Source: Cheiracanthium punctorium | Taxonomy: Eukaryota; Arthropoda; Arachnida; Araneae; Cheiracanthiidae | DNA: 64,000 bases | Assembly: GCA_038373885.1 (NCBI GenBank) | Contig: JAWZYV010019947.1 | Location: 634,001 to 698,000 of the forward strand | Direction: 5' to 3' | In this document: positions 1-11,837 of the stretch, one piece after another | How positions within the stretch are numbered: the first letter of the stretch is position 1 | Layout: every line of letters starts with the position of its first letter | Notes under the pieces: model-generated | Database searches by the model: none | Seen by the model: the letters and a program-made list of their open reading frames with translations, nothing else | Told to the model about the DNA's origin: nothing | Program-made: the position numbers and the translations under genes

Positions 1-415
1 AAACAGGTTCCAGTAATCGAGTACTAATATCTTCTGTTATTTGTTACTGGCAGTTACTGGATATCGGATCGCGGTTTCAAGGGGGAAAATGACTTTCGAG
101 TGTGCATTTCGGATCGACCAGGTTCGAACTTCGAATACAAGACTGCGGGAGGGAGAAAATGAATTTCGGTATTTGAGTAATAGTATGTTCCGTTCCGTTA
201 CTAGATACCGGAAGTATTATGGATTCTCGCTGTTTGAAGGGAAAAATCAGTTTCGGTATTTGAGTAGTAGTATGTTCTGGTTGCAATTCGTTTGTGCCGA
301 GCCGGATGGTATCGTTTTGATGAGGTTTGGAAGAATCCGTATGTATCGTTACAGTTATGGAGATGGATATACTATCTGCTGCTCTATTGATATGGGTCGT
401 ACAATGGGGGGATAG
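1..415. repeat. Short tandemly duplicated sequence, unknown family
   Basis: A segment containing 'tttcggtatttgagta' and then 'tagtatgttc' occurs at about 164 and again at about 251, a period near 87 bases. An open frame runs from 41 to 415 on the plus strand (124 codons), but it crosses the duplication, is Arg/Tyr/Ser rich, and shows no domain I recognise. I read it as a repeat with a chance open frame rather than a gene. Confidence 0.4.
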
Positions 416-1839
416 GATCCGGTGTATAGCATGTTCTTATGCGCAGTTGAACTTTTTTTGCGGGGGGGGGGGGAAGGGGGTGTTCTTATAATTGTAGAGG
501 AGCAATACATATAAGAGAAGCATGTTAGTAAGGGGTGCTAATTTCGGGCTTTCTAACATTTTGGTACTAAATAGTGGTGCAATCAGAATTCTTTCTTTCA
601 GGGTGGTTCCGAAGCAGGATTGCGAACTTAACTTTTTCTTTTTTTTTTAGCTAGAATCGAAATATGAGTAATAAATAACAAATTATTTAAATACACCTTT
701 TAAAAAATATATTTTTATAAAGTAAACGAATTCACACATTTTTATTATTTAAAATATTATTTGGAACTAAAAAAAATATTTAGCATGGAAACCTAAACAC
801 ATTTTTTAAGTAATTGTTTAAAAAATATATAAAAAATTGTGAGCGACCCGGGATTTCTATGCCCACTCCTGCGTAAGCCACTGGTATTAAAATAATTCAA
901 TGAAGTTCAGTATGTTTCTAAAATGTCGGCGTTTAGGGGGCCATCTGCCCTATTTTATGGTACATTTTATTCCATGAACTCATGGAATACGCATAGCCCG
1001 GTGCAACCATTCTTTCTGTATGAAAGGAGTGATAATTTTTGTTTAAAGAATGCTCTCATATATGCACCCACAGAAGGGGCTAACCCCTTTCATCCCAAAA
1101 GTGCAGAAATAGAACTGGAAATATCTTAAAAATAGGTAATTCTCATTGAATAAAACAATTTTAATTTAAAATATGGTAATTTTTAATTTACTTCGAAAAA
1201 TGGTCCAGCAAAAGAAGTTTTTGATATGAAATAAGAACTCACAAATAATAAAGATATTATGCTTTTAGAGACGCAAAGTAGTTGATATCATACTGAGATC
1301 CCCTGCCCTGTGAATTTTATATATGTGGCCCAATCCCTGGATCTCAGTATTCGAGAACCCGCTCCCAGAAAAAACACGAGTCACAAGCTTTCCTTTACAC
1401 TTTTTATGATGAGAATGAACAGGTTAAACCAGCGTTCAGAATTAAAAAAAGGGGGGGGTTGAGAAAAAAAAGAATGGCATATGTCTTTGGAAGATTTCTA
1501 TGTGCACTCAGTAATTCGGATAATTTAGCATTGTATAAAACCATAAATGTGTATAAAAACAATCTGTAAATCAGAGAAAATAAGCTCTAAATACAACTTT
1601 GTACAACTTCGCTAAAAAAAATTCTTTTTGGTTATGGGTTTATGTATGGGCGGCATATACCCATAACAACACTGTCCCGGATGTGTTGTTATGGGGCACT
1701 ATATAACACCCTATTACCGATTCTATTAGTAGTAACGAAAGTAACGAGTAACGAATACTTAGTAACGAATAGCGAACATCTAAGTAACAAATACATACGG
1801 ATACTCATTTTGTCGTTACTTTTACAGCACTAGCGAATA
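416..1839. other. No gene seen; AT-rich spacer
   Basis: This stretch holds a run of 12 G at 462-473, low-complexity A/T sequence, and a small inverted repeat (tactgagatc at 1291, its complement ending near 1349). A 68-codon open frame at 923-1129 has no recognisable domain. Near 1720-1800 there is a loose 'agtaacgaa' repetition. Confidence 0.5.
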
Positions 1840-2691
1840 TCGTCCAGCCAATTTCGATGAAATTTGGTACACGCGGATATTAGAACACGGAGAATATTTT
1901 TCACTATCCATTTGCTGTAACTTACCGCTAAATAGCGCTGCAACGCATCAACTTCTATACCGTTCGACCGGACGGCATAAAATTTTTTATACTTACACAT
2001 TTGAGCACGAATAATATATTCTAACTGTGTTACTTTTGATGTTACTCACCACTAGATGACACTGCAATGCATTATTATTTTAACTCGCCACTAGATGATG
2101 CTGCAGCAGGCCAAATTTTTGACCATTCAAACGGTGGCTATGAAAATCAGTACACATAGCTATTTGAACAATGAGAATATTTTGGCGTTATCCATTTTGC
2201 TATAACTCGCCACATGACGGCGCTGTAGCAAATCATTACTTTAATTAACCACTAGATGGCCCTGTAGTGTATCACTTATTGACTGTGCGAATGATCGCTA
2301 TGAAAATAGGTATACATAGATATTTGAACACGGGGAAGAGTTTGGCACGATCTATTTTCCTATAACTTGACACTAGATGTCGCGTCAACTTATGAACTTC
2401 AGGACTATTCAGCCGATCGTCATGAAAATTCGTATACATCGATATCTGAATGCGAAGAATATTTTCGCCGTATCCGTTTTGCTAAAACTCGCCACTAGAT
2501 TGCGCTATGCCGCATCGCCTTCTGCACCATAAAAACGATTGCCTTGAAATTCAGTATGCATGATTATTGAACACAATATAATGCGATATCCATTTTGCTA
2601 TATCTCTTTATTACAATAAATAGTAATCACAACAAATATTAATGTCAAAAAGTCCATTCATTCCCGTGCGAAGAACGGGTACTTCAGCTAG
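1840..2691 (+). mobile_element. 3' part of a non-autonomous Helitron with internal minisatellite
   Basis: The right end has the Helitron 3' signature: a short hairpin (cccgtgcg / aagaacggg, 2663-2679), then CTAG ending at 2691 and followed by T. Upstream lie about five diverged copies of a ~160-bp unit. Each contains phrases such as 'actcgccactagatg', 'gctatgaaaat', 'gtatacatagatatttgaac' and 'gaatattttggcg'. The 5' TC end was not located, so the left boundary is where repetition starts. No Rep/helicase coding was seen. Confidence 0.6.
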
Positions 2692-4636
2692 TTTATTATA
2701 AATTTGTTAAACTTACGGTTTCCTACTTTTCATTGTATAAATGAAATGTTCAAAACTAAGGACAATCCACGAATCTATACTATTAAAATCTGTGCGCGTC
2801 TGTCTGTGTGTGTGTGTGTGTGTGTGTGTAGCATCATCTCCTCCTAAACGGCTGGGAGTTGAGTTTCGACCGAAGTATCCACGAATTTGGAAAATTTCGA
2901 GAAAGAACCTCCGCTAATTTAAATTTCGGAATTCGAATTAGTTTAGGAGATATTGATAAAAAACCCCATCAAAAACGTTAATTTTTGCTCTCCGCAATTC
3001 CGTGATTGTAACCCCTGTAGTCAAAAAAGTGAGAAATAAGCATCGAGGTTGCCATGTTTGGCTATTTTATTAAATTATTTAGACTCCTGCAGTAAAAATA
3101 AAAGAATAATGATTTTTTTTTTCTGTTTAGATTATTTACAAAGTTATTTTTAATTAAAAATAATGCGTTCATGTTAAATCAGAGCTGGAAGTCAATGTTT
3201 TTTATGTGTAAAAGAATAAGGGATTGAGAGATTTCCGAGACTAATATGTATATATTTTAGTTTGGCGAAAAAAAAAATGGCTCATTTGGCGATTTCGAGA
3301 AAGTAGTAGGTTCTACCGATTTGCACAGTTTTGGGCTTGGCGCAAATTACTAAGAGCGTAACGAAATAGTATTTTTAATAACAAGTATAAGTTTTACGGC
3401 GCTATACTTCGATGTTTCATATAGAAATAATGCAGTTATTAGTGCAAGCGATTTTAAATGATCCATAGAATTTTCACCAAATTAAGTAAACTGATTTAAG
3501 TTAGAGGAATTCCGCAAAATTTCAGAAAATTGAAATTCTCGCATTTTGTACATGGTAGTTAACGGTGATTAAAACCCGTTATAGTTAATAATAATTTAAA
3601 TAACTGCTACTTATCAATAATATGCCTGCATTAAATTTTGTCGGTGGAACCATATAAATGATAGATAACTATTTCCCATTTTGATTGCTGTTAAATCAAT
3701 GCTTCGAATGATTCTCTGAAAACAAAAAAATCTCGCAAAATGGTGTATGTTGGCATTTGGTGATCGAAGTACTGTGTAATAAATAATTGATTCTTATTTG
3801 TTAAAGCAGCGCTACGGAAGTTTCTTTTACTAAAAGCTGTTAGAAAGGCGTAATTAATACTGTCTAATATACTTTTTGTTTTACGAATTGAAATGTATGT
3901 TGATTCCTACTTTAGTACATTTCTTAGCAAAGTTGGCGAAAAATATTCAAATGTAGTGCAGCTCTGTACGTATTATTAATTCCATTCCACAATTGAGATG
4001 AGCCGATGTCACTAGCGTATGCATAGATATATATATATATATTTAATTCCGCCAAACAAAGTATTGCGTATTGCCTTTAGTGTCAAGTTTAATTTTGTGG
4101 TTCGAGATATTTGCCATCGACTGGCGGTGTTAATTTCGCCAATATGGCAGTTCTAGCAAAGTAAACATGAATAACTCATTTCATGTTCTATTTTTAACAT
4201 TGCTATAATTTCCATAGCAACGGAATCCATTGTTGCCACTTATGTTGTTAAATTTAACAATTAAGTGAAACCACTCATTTCTACAGCTTTTAAGACTCGA
4301 AAAAGTGAAACTGCATCAAATGTGAAATAAATAGAACTAACTGTAACAAAATTGCACTTTAAAAATAATCGAAGTTTTCATGCAATTCTACATATCTTTA
4401 ATTTTATTTCCTTTGCGTGTGGATGTCATTTTTTACGTCATTTTTGCTGTTTTGCTGGCAGATTATCCGGAGCAGCACATAACCTCTAATGTATTTGCTC
4501 CTCTGGACATAAGCAAGAGCTTATGCCCGGCGCGTATTTGTGTAACCCCATTGTGTTAATCAGAATTTTCTGGTGTCACATTTTTTAGACCATTTTTTTA
4601 CCGCGGAGATTCCGATCCTGAAGTATATTGATTAAG

Positions 4637-4797
4637 CAGAAGTAGCCAGAAATTTTTCATGGGAATGTTACGACTACCGCAACTCACATATATGTACACG
4701 TGTGTGCGATAAGGGAATGAAGAATATACATTTTGTATGGCAAAAAATTCCGATTGGGGGGTTGAGACCCCCTATCCCCTCCTTGGCTCCGCCACTG
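4637..4797. mobile_element. hAT-type MITE of the CAG..GTAGCCA family
   Basis: The ends 'cagaagtagccagaaa' and 'tggctccgccactg' are imperfect inverted repeats. The interior ('aatttttcatggg', 'gttacgactac', 'gaatatacattttgtatggcaaaaaat') closely matches the cleaner copy at 36,280-36,450. The flanking 8-bp duplication is no longer recognisable, so this is an older copy. Confidence 0.6.
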
Positions 4798-5024
4798 TAC
4801 GCAAGCATAAGTTGTCACGTCATGAGAAACCGTCATAGATGGCAAACTCCGAAGTTGTTCTGAGGGTTATACAAAATTAAAAATTTTACTTTAAGTAAAT
4901 TTTATTTTTGATACAGTTCGAATATTTGGTTTTAATAAATTTCGGCCACCAAGGTAAGATGAAATATTGCTAAATACGGCAACCCAGAATTTTCTTAACT
5001 ATTGAATTTGACACTATGCGACTA

Positions 5025-5354
5025 CAGTAAATTCTCTATAACACGGTAGATACGTTCCGTGTTATAAGAATCCGTGTTGTACGGGTCCTGCGCTATACTC
5101 CACCTGGAGTGCGGACTGCGCGGTATAATCGCGGCAAAACTTATTTGCGCTCCGTAAAAATGCAATGATGTTTGGTGTTGCCATTCAAAAGGAATGTTAA
5201 TTACAGGAGCTCTGGCGTCATAATATCAGAACATAGTCTCATTTTACAGTGCTGTACGAGTCTCTTTTAACGTGTTACACGGAAAACAATCGTAATGTTT
5301 TCGTCGTGTTCTAAGAATTCGTGTTGTAGACCCATGTTATAAAGGGGTCAACTG
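5025..5354. mobile_element. Tigger/pogo-like MITE
   Basis: The left end is CAGTAAATTCTCTATAACACGG after TA, and the right end is the complement-type 'ataaaggggtcaactg' before TA (5355-5356). This fits the TA duplication of pogo/Tigger elements. The interior phrase 'gtacgggtcctg.gctatactccacctggagtgcggact' recurs inside the two inverted Helitron copies near 34,930-35,010 and 44,480-44,530, so the same MITE was captured by those elements. Confidence 0.55.
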
Positions 5355-6171
5355 TAATCTGTAACAAATGAAAAATGAAATCAGTTATTTATTTAGGGCG
5401 AATTGACAGTGAGATAAACGTCAGTTTTATGTAACAAGTGTGATACTGCATTAAGAGTTCAATAAGGGTAATAAGCTTTTTCTCAGAAGTTACATCAAGA
5501 ACGTTTTCATTTACAAAAGCGACATGATTTTCACCGGAGCAGGGTACATTTTTGGCTTTTAAACGTAAATGATGCATTCATTGTTTCATGTAGGTTTTTT
5601 AATTTAGGTACAATTTAATAAAGTCGTGTGTAACATAACTGCGCTAATGCATTGTCCACGCTTTGAAAAATGCAAGATAAAATTGTTGTCAACATCATGT
5701 AATGTTATTTATGCGGTATACACTATATATTAATGCTATAAATTAAACCTCACAAAAAGAATTATATGATGTAGAAATCAGCCATTTTTCGACAGAGAAA
5801 AGTTTTGTCTGCATACCATAAAGTTCTTTCTTTTTTGATCACCAGTCACAATGACGTAGTTTTTGTGTCCTGTTGCAATAGTCTAAAGTTTGCACTCATG
5901 ACGTCAACTTTTAGTCTTCACGTTTTGAGATTCCGCATTATTAGGTTTAATTCGAATTATATATGTGTAAGGAAAATATGCGTTTCCCACCGTGCGGAGA
6001 ACGGGTACGCAGCTAGTCTAGACAATAAAATATGTAGTGCACTTGATGGGGGAGACGGTCCCTGATATCGTTTGATATTTCAGGGGAAAATACGAGGGAT
6101 GACGGGGGGGGGAGGGATGACAGGGATGACAGGGGAAAATACAGGGGATGACGAACTTTAAAGTGCTAAAG

Positions 6172-6318
6172 CAGGTATGGGCAACCTTTGAAAAGTTGTG
6201 GGCCAAACTTGCGGATTTTAGCGAGGTGGCGGTCCGTATAATTGAGATATATATGGGATATTGAATGGTTTATACGGAGTTTTCAAATGTTCCGCGGGCC
6301 GGCGGTTGCCCATATGTG
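6172..6318. mobile_element. 147-bp hAT MITE with near-perfect 8-bp TSD
   Basis: The ends 'caggtatgggcaacc' and 'ggttgcccatatgtg' form an imperfect inverted repeat. They are flanked by TGCTAAAG (6164-6171) and TGTTAAAG (6319-6326), an 8-bp duplication with one mismatch, which is typical of hAT elements. Confidence 0.65.
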
Positions 6319-6326
6319 TGTTAAAG

Positions 6327-7964
6327 TGTAATATTTCAGCCTTCGAAATACGTTTGAGGAATTTGCTTCTATTTAGCTTATAGAACTTCAGAATGTGGTG
6401 GGAAAAATTAAATTTTAGTATTTTATATATATAGTAAACTATACTATTTTATATAGCCTATATTGGTTATCGTTATGTAGTAGTGGGTCGCGAAAAAAAA
6501 TCTAGTTGAAGATTTGGTGAAGAGAATGACAAAAAAGTTTGAGAACCACTGCTCTATATCAAGATTTTCTCAGTTTTAGTTCGAAATGGCCCCCCTTTCG
6601 ACGATGGCACCCAGACCTTGCTTACTGTGCCGCGCCGCCTCTGCTCAGAGCTTAGAATTAAGACATAAAATTTGTTCATATCAATCACAGAAAAACATGT
6701 TAACAATGATCATAAAAACAAAAGCACTGAAGATCAATTTCATTAAATATGGATACTTTAAGTAGCAACTTTTTTTAAAGGCTTGAAAATTGAATTAACT
6801 TTATCATTTTTGGATTTTTCTTTAACCTTCATTTAATCTCGTCATTTTAAAGCATCTCTTATTTAGACCTTCCAAGGCACAACTTGAAAACGAGCAAAAA
6901 TATTTTTCTTCATATTGTAGCTGTTTCAATGACAAAATTAATGGTACTAAAATTATAAACGAAACCTATATGTAAAAACAATTTATTCCTTTTTTGTGTC
7001 TCAAAGAAGTTAACTTTTTGGCAGTGACTTGAAAACTGGCGACTTCCGTGAACATTAATTATGTTGGTCCAGAAGTTAATGATTCATTTTTAAAACATTA
7101 CAAAATATCAAAAGTACGAATTATCAAACATTTAATGACTGTATTATCTGTCAGATTAATGAGAGAACGTAGGATTTGTGTATCATTCTGTTTTGAGAAG
7201 TGTAATAATTATCAATATCTAATAATTATTTATATTGTTAATTTAAAAAGTTAAAGCTGTATTAGTATAATTAGTAATGCTAATTATTATTTAGTTTATT
7301 TCAAATTTTGGGGTAAAAACATATTTCTTGTGAATAGTATTTGGTTTATATGTAAGGAAAACACAGGACTAATCGGTGTGTACCTGTTCTTCGTACGGAA
7401 AAGATCAAATACATGGATCCTTCCGAATTAATTGTGACTTAACCCTGTCCGTCAAAATATTCAGATTTTCAAAAAGAACTTAAAAATGATCATATGAGTT
7501 CATATTAAACAGAAATCTTGCTAAAACATTTAATAATTCACTTAGTGATTAAATAAAACCAATAATTAATGTGAATTTATTATGCATTTTAAGGGAAGAA
7601 TTTACATATGTATTTAATGAACAATATCTAAATACATATGTACTTACATAATACTGTACAGTTTATACATTATCACAATTTAATGCAGTTTAAGTAATCT
7701 AAAAAATATTTTCATATGTGAAAGAATTCTAATTAAAGAAAATCTAAATAAAAATTGCAAGAAAGACACATATAGTAAGAGCAAGCAGGAAGCTGTTTTG
7801 GGTCTAATATGGAAACCTTTTATCTGGCTCATAGCAACAATTAGGGGACAAAATAGAGGTTGAGAAAAATTGATTTAAATATTTGCACCAGTCGGCACTG
7901 GAAATGAAATGGATTATCTTATAGCCCTTTAACTCCCACCCCGCATGTTTGTGTTCTGTCAAGC
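6327..7964. other. No gene seen; old repeat fragments
   Basis: A hAT-type terminus 'gagaaccactg' reads into the region at 6541-6551 (complement CAGTGGTTCTC). The phrase near 6570-6650 ('cttgcttactgtgccg') recurs at about 57,510. The rest is AT-rich. The 68-codon open frame at 7048-7254 has no recognisable domain. Confidence 0.4.
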
Positions 7965-8140
7965 CTAAATGAGGGAATCTACCTATACGAGGGGGCTTGG
8001 GCGGAGGACTTTTTAAGGGAGTCTAGCGTATATTCACGTAACATCTGGAGAAAATCGCCCAAAACTCTAGATCGCTAGATCGACAGCCACGCGAGGAGAA
8101 AGAATTCCGAACCTGCACACTAAGACGCTTCCCAGTGCTC
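7965..8140 (-). mobile_element. SINE family 1 copy, tRNA-derived
   Basis: Read on the minus strand this begins with a B-box-like 'ggttcggaattc' and continues 'gtcgatctagcgatctagagttttggg...ttctccagatgttacgtgaat'. The body matches the copies at 43,463-43,707 and 54,885/59,222-59,325. The tRNA-like head is eroded here and I could not fix the target duplication. Confidence 0.55.
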
Positions 8141-8357
8141 AGCTTTTTATAAATTCGGCCATTCGTCGGCATGATTTGAATAGAAAAGAAAGACTAGAAC
8201 TGCTGTATATTCACATTTCAATGTATCCACTGATTTTTCTTTTTAATGCTTTCTACTGGGATCAAATTTCATCATTCTGTTATTCATTTTAACGAGAACT
8301 CCACTCTCGTTACAAAAACTGTCCAACAGATGTAGGTTTAAATGACATTAAATTATG

Positions 8358-8497
8358 TAAAGTATCGGTATCGGTTAAGTATCGGTATCGGCCGATACCA
8401 TAACTTAAAAGTATCGGTATCGGCTATTTCTGAAAATGAATTTATAGGTAAGTATCGGTATCGGTCATCGGCGAAAATGTGGTATCGGTCGATCCCT
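8358..8497. repeat. hAT-like terminus with TATCGG subterminal repeats
   Basis: The 14-base motif 'agtatcggtatcgg' appears about four times between 8361 and 8466. The segment ends 'ggtatcggtcgatccct', whose complement AGGGATCGACCGATACC resembles a hAT terminus with subterminal binding repeats. No matching opposite end was found, so this is a solo or truncated end. Confidence 0.45.
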
Positions 8498-11152
8498 AGA
8501 AATTTTTGAAAAATACGACTTTTTTTAAAAATCGACCAAAAAAATTCTTTTCCGAATTATTAGGCTCCCAAGGTTTTAGGAGTTGTATATTGTTATGAAT
8601 AAGATGTATGCAAAATCTGAAGGGGCTGTGACAATTTCTAGTAGTTGCACATCGAGTTTGAAATCTATAAATATCTGAAAAATATGCGTTTTTTGACAAA
8701 AATATGTAGAAAGCAATAATTATATTTTTAATGAATCAGTCCCGTTGAAAAATAGTCGGTAACGTTCGCAGCTCTTCTCTAATACAACCACAATCGTAAC
8801 TACATTACCCAGGACCCACCTAGTTGATTTGCATGCTATCCAAGTCCTGCCCGTGCCAGTCCAAGCATCCAATTATTGGAGCATGCGTTTTAATGAATAA
8901 TGTATAGCCCGACTTCAGATCAAACTGTGGCATTTTATGTGAAGTGTAATAATCTAGATCGGAAGAAACCATCATCTGATAGATGGATAGACAGCGAATT
9001 TCGGAGTGGCTGTTTGCTATGGTGTGAAGCTGGCAAATACGACATTGCAGAGATTTAGTTTGATTAGAGAACTGCGTTATTAGATTTCGGATGACTCCTT
9101 TGTTCTTTCGGGAATTCAATGATTCACCACCACCCGCAATGCCTGTGAGCGTCCCAAGATCAATGGGATTCGTGTCAAACTTTATTAAATTTCCAGTGAA
9201 ATGCTTAAAATCAGATCGTGACATATGGCCAAAGTATGTTGAACCAGGTTCCATAATCAGCGAGATATGTTCTTTGGGACAAATTCTTGAGTCTAATTTG
9301 TCGTCAGCAAATATTTCTATGTATCTGGTTTTGTACTTCCTCCTATCAAAACACAATCCAAAGAAATTTTTAAATACTTCTTCTGTTTGTTTCACTGCGA
9401 GTCATCTCAGCCTTCCTCTAACTTTATATGGGTCCAGAATCAGTTGAGAAGGTTTATCTCCATCTGCATTCCTTCCACTTTCTGGATTGTGAAATAAAGT
9501 TGATACCAGAATTTCTGCTGCCTAGTCCGTAATAACTTTGTGTCGCAGACTTGTGAAAGTAATGAGATTTTTATTCTAACTTGGTCTTTTGTGAACGCAT
9601 CTCCCAAAGTGGCGGTAGATAGGCATTCACTGTTTTCTTCAATCTTTCATACTTCTCTTTCGTTATTTTCACTTTCCAAATCAATGACTAAAGTTGGAGA
9701 CTGGATATTGGAACTTTCACCTCTTTCTTCACCAATCTCTAAATTTCTCTTTCCAACATTTCAACTTTTCTCTCGTTCTCCATAACTTTTCTTCTTTACA
9801 ATTCCATAGATTGTCACATATCTAGCTCACCTCTGGTCTTCTAATGCCTCCCGTTCTGTGTGAGGTATGTGAGGCTCTGAGCCACACCTGCTCCGGAAAA
9901 AGTCAGTACATTTGCAAGTGCGATATTCAATAGCTCGGTAAGGGAGAGTTTTTCCAACTTTCTTCATAAACAATTCCTTTTGTCCATCTCTAACATACGA
10001 TTTATTTAGCTGCTGAACTTGCTCATGACCTTTTCTAACTATCTCTTGAATTCCTTGGATTGACACAGTAGGGATACTGGCTTTGATCCAAATTTCCTGT
10101 ATTTTGATCACCACAACTAAGGTTACTTCTCCTTCCGGTGGTTCCTGCCCTTTATTAAGAAATTTTTCTTTGTTGAGCACAAAATAGTAATAGAGAAATA
10201 CGAGTATGTCTTCTTGGGTTGGTAACTTGGTACAAGGTAATTCTTTCGATATTCCCAGCTTTTCTAAGAACATCAAGTTTTGTTCCATGTCCTGTTGCAG
10301 ACACTTGTTGGGTTAATACCTTCTAAACTTCCTTTCTGACTGTGATTTGTCTATAAATGTTCATATGCATTCATTCTGGATTAATTTATTATGCTTAATT
10401 TACATATATACATTTAAGACAGAGCTTTTAGAAGTTTAGCCATGCAGGCGAACATGCCTGTCTCTCATTACATCTGGATCTTATCTGGAGTGAAATCTGA
10501 AGTAAAACATACTTACACAGTGGTGCTGCAATCGCGCAGAAATTTTCTCTTCGGAGGAGGAAAGGCACAAGATTCTACAACAGTTTCACTCTATTCAGAA
10601 TCATAGCAGTGCAAGGCAACCACCTTTTAGCATTTTTTGGGAGTAAACTGAAAGAACCATCTATCTGAAACGTGAGACTAAATGCCTGTTTCAATGAAAT
10701 ATCTCGTGCCTGGTTTAACCGAACGCATGTGCTTGTGCATTGCCATCACTCGGCAGGCAAACCGGCGCTAGTTGTTTACGAGCACAGCTTGCGTACTGCG
10801 CCTAAGACGAAACGACCGCATAACGTGTGCATTGTATCAAACTGTTCGTAAAGCTATTTTTTGTGATTTACTGAGCTTCTCTAAATATGTTTTAACATAT
10901 AAAAGAACCAAATTATTTTTAACAGATAAAGTTTGCTTTCTAAATAATTTTTTCAAAAAACACTTAATTTTCAGATATTTATAGATTTCAAGCTCGATGT
11001 GCAATCCCTAGAAATTGTCGTAGCCCCTCCAGATTTTGCATACGTGTTATTCATAACAATATACAACTCCTAAAACCTCGGGAGACTAATAATTCGGAAA
11101 AGAATTTTTTTGGTCGATTTTTAAAAAAAGTCGTATTTTTCAAAAATTTCTA
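8498..11152. mobile_element. Element with ~220-bp inverted ends around a transposon ORF
   Basis: The sequence from 8498 to about 8716 is the near-perfect reverse complement of 10,930-11,152 (shared phrases 'gaaatttttgaaaaatacgac', 'ggttttaggagttgtatattg', 'cacatcgag.ttgaaatctataaatatctgaaa'). Between the arms lies the minus-strand relic at 8820-10,288. A further partial unit of the right arm follows at 11,153-11,280. This could be a DNA transposon with long terminal inverted repeats, or an unrelated palindrome that trapped a fragment. No clear target duplication was found. Confidence 0.5.
8820..10288 (-). pseudogene. Relic of an unclassified arthropod transposon-type protein (family A)
   Basis: Two open blocks lie in order on the minus strand: 10,288-9,827 (153 codons) and 9,395-8,820 (191 codons), separated by stops and frameshifts. 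The first has a Cys-bearing stretch 'RTCKCTDFFRSRCG' followed by 'EREALEDQR'. The second has 'FFGLCFDRRK', then 'EHISLIMEPGSTYFGH', and later 'KGVIRNLI' and 'RICQLH'. I associate 'LCFDGRK..K' with 'EH..L..EPGS.Y.GH' with a repeated hypothetical protein found in many copies in arthropod genomes, presumably transposon-encoded. That link is from memory and its enzymatic class is not known to me. The C-terminus is missing, so this is a broken internal portion. It lies between two ~220-bp inverted arms. Confidence 0.55.
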
Positions 11153-11280
11153 AATTTCAAGCTCGATGCGCAACCCCAAGACGTTGTCGTAGAACATTCA
11201 AATTTTACACACGTCTTATTCATATCAATATACAACTTTTGAGACCTCAGGAGATAAAGAATTTGAAAAAAAAAAAAATT
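11153..11280. repeat. Extra partial copy of the inverted-arm sequence
   Basis: The segment 'aaatttcaagctcgatgcgcaacccc...catatcaatatacaactttt' repeats, in the same orientation, the right arm ending at 11,152. The right side therefore has about one and a half tandem units. An A-rich tract ends it. Confidence 0.55.
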
Positions 11281-11670
11281 TTTGATCCACCCTATTGCAC
11301 AGGGAAGGGATGTAAATCCTCCCGCTGCAATGATAAAAAAAAAGGACCTGGGACTTCCCGTTGCAACGAAAAAAAGAAAGGAACAGAGGACCTGCACCAG
11401 CTTATAGAGGTTACACTTTAGTGTTTTTTTTTTCTGTTGTTAATTATCTAATAATGAGAAGAGTAGCAAATATTAGCAACTACAATTAACATAGACATTA
11501 AGCTACGATGAATTTTATTATAACCTTCATAACGTAGTTCTAATGAATTTATAACTTTATAGCTTACTAAAGTCAATTCTTTAGCAGTTTCATGCTGCCT
11601 TTGAGCAGCACTCCTTTTGGCTTACACACACTTTTAAGTTTTTAAAAAATGCAGCCCAGACAGCACAGAA

Positions 11671-11837
11671 AGTTTGCATCAAACTTGCAGCAAGCTTGAT
11701 TTATCAAGTCAATAAACTTGCATTAAGCTTGATTATTTCAAGCGTGTAAATTTAATGCAAGTTTGAATCAAGTGTTCAAGTTTACACTTGTCCAACTTGC
11801 ATTAAGCTTGACATAGCAAGTTTGAATCAAACTTGAA
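11671..11837. repeat. Cluster of AAGCTTGA / CAAACTTGCA quasi-palindromes
   Basis: About ten interleaved copies of 'caagcttga', 'aaacttgc', 'tgcaagtttgaatcaa' and 'caagttta' occur in both orientations over 167 bases. The region can fold on itself. It is followed by a pyrimidine-rich tract (11,850-11,900). Similar behaviour, with a different core, is seen at 36,156-36,261. Confidence 0.6.

Larger units (their letters stand above)
2774..6016 (+). mobile_element. Non-autonomous Helitron (3.24 kb), A|TC...CTAG|T
   Basis: The element starts with TCTATACTATTAAAATC directly after an A. It ends with a hairpin (ccgtgcgg..aacgggt) and CTAG at 6013-6016 followed by T, which is the insertion pattern of Helitrons. 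A (TG)n tract follows the 5' end at about 2811. The 5' 200 bases resemble the starts of the elements at 33,210 and 33,915 ('atctcctcctaaa', 'gagtttcga', 'gatattgataaaaaac'). No long open frame or helicase motif was seen, so it is non-autonomous. Two MITEs are nested in it (4637-4797 and 5025-5354). Whether it is one element or two fused ones is uncertain. Confidence 0.65.

Noticed and set aside
41..415. 124-codon open frame at the left edge
   Set aside because: It spans an 87-base duplication and has no domain. Treated as repeat sequence.
923..1129. 68-codon open frame
   Set aside because: Short, no recognisable domain, no splice context. Chance is likely in this much sequence.
1190..1215. 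Possible G-P-F of the missing GYF exon on the minus strand
   Set aside because: No W-x-Y-x-W upstream and no open frame with the domain's remaining pattern.
1840..2620. CRISPR-like periodic repeats
   Set aside because: Units are ~160 bp and diverged, in eukaryotic DNA, and end in a Helitron terminus.
5805..6065. 86-codon open frame
   Set aside because: It runs through a Helitron 3' terminus (CTAG at 6013-6016), so it is not a gene.
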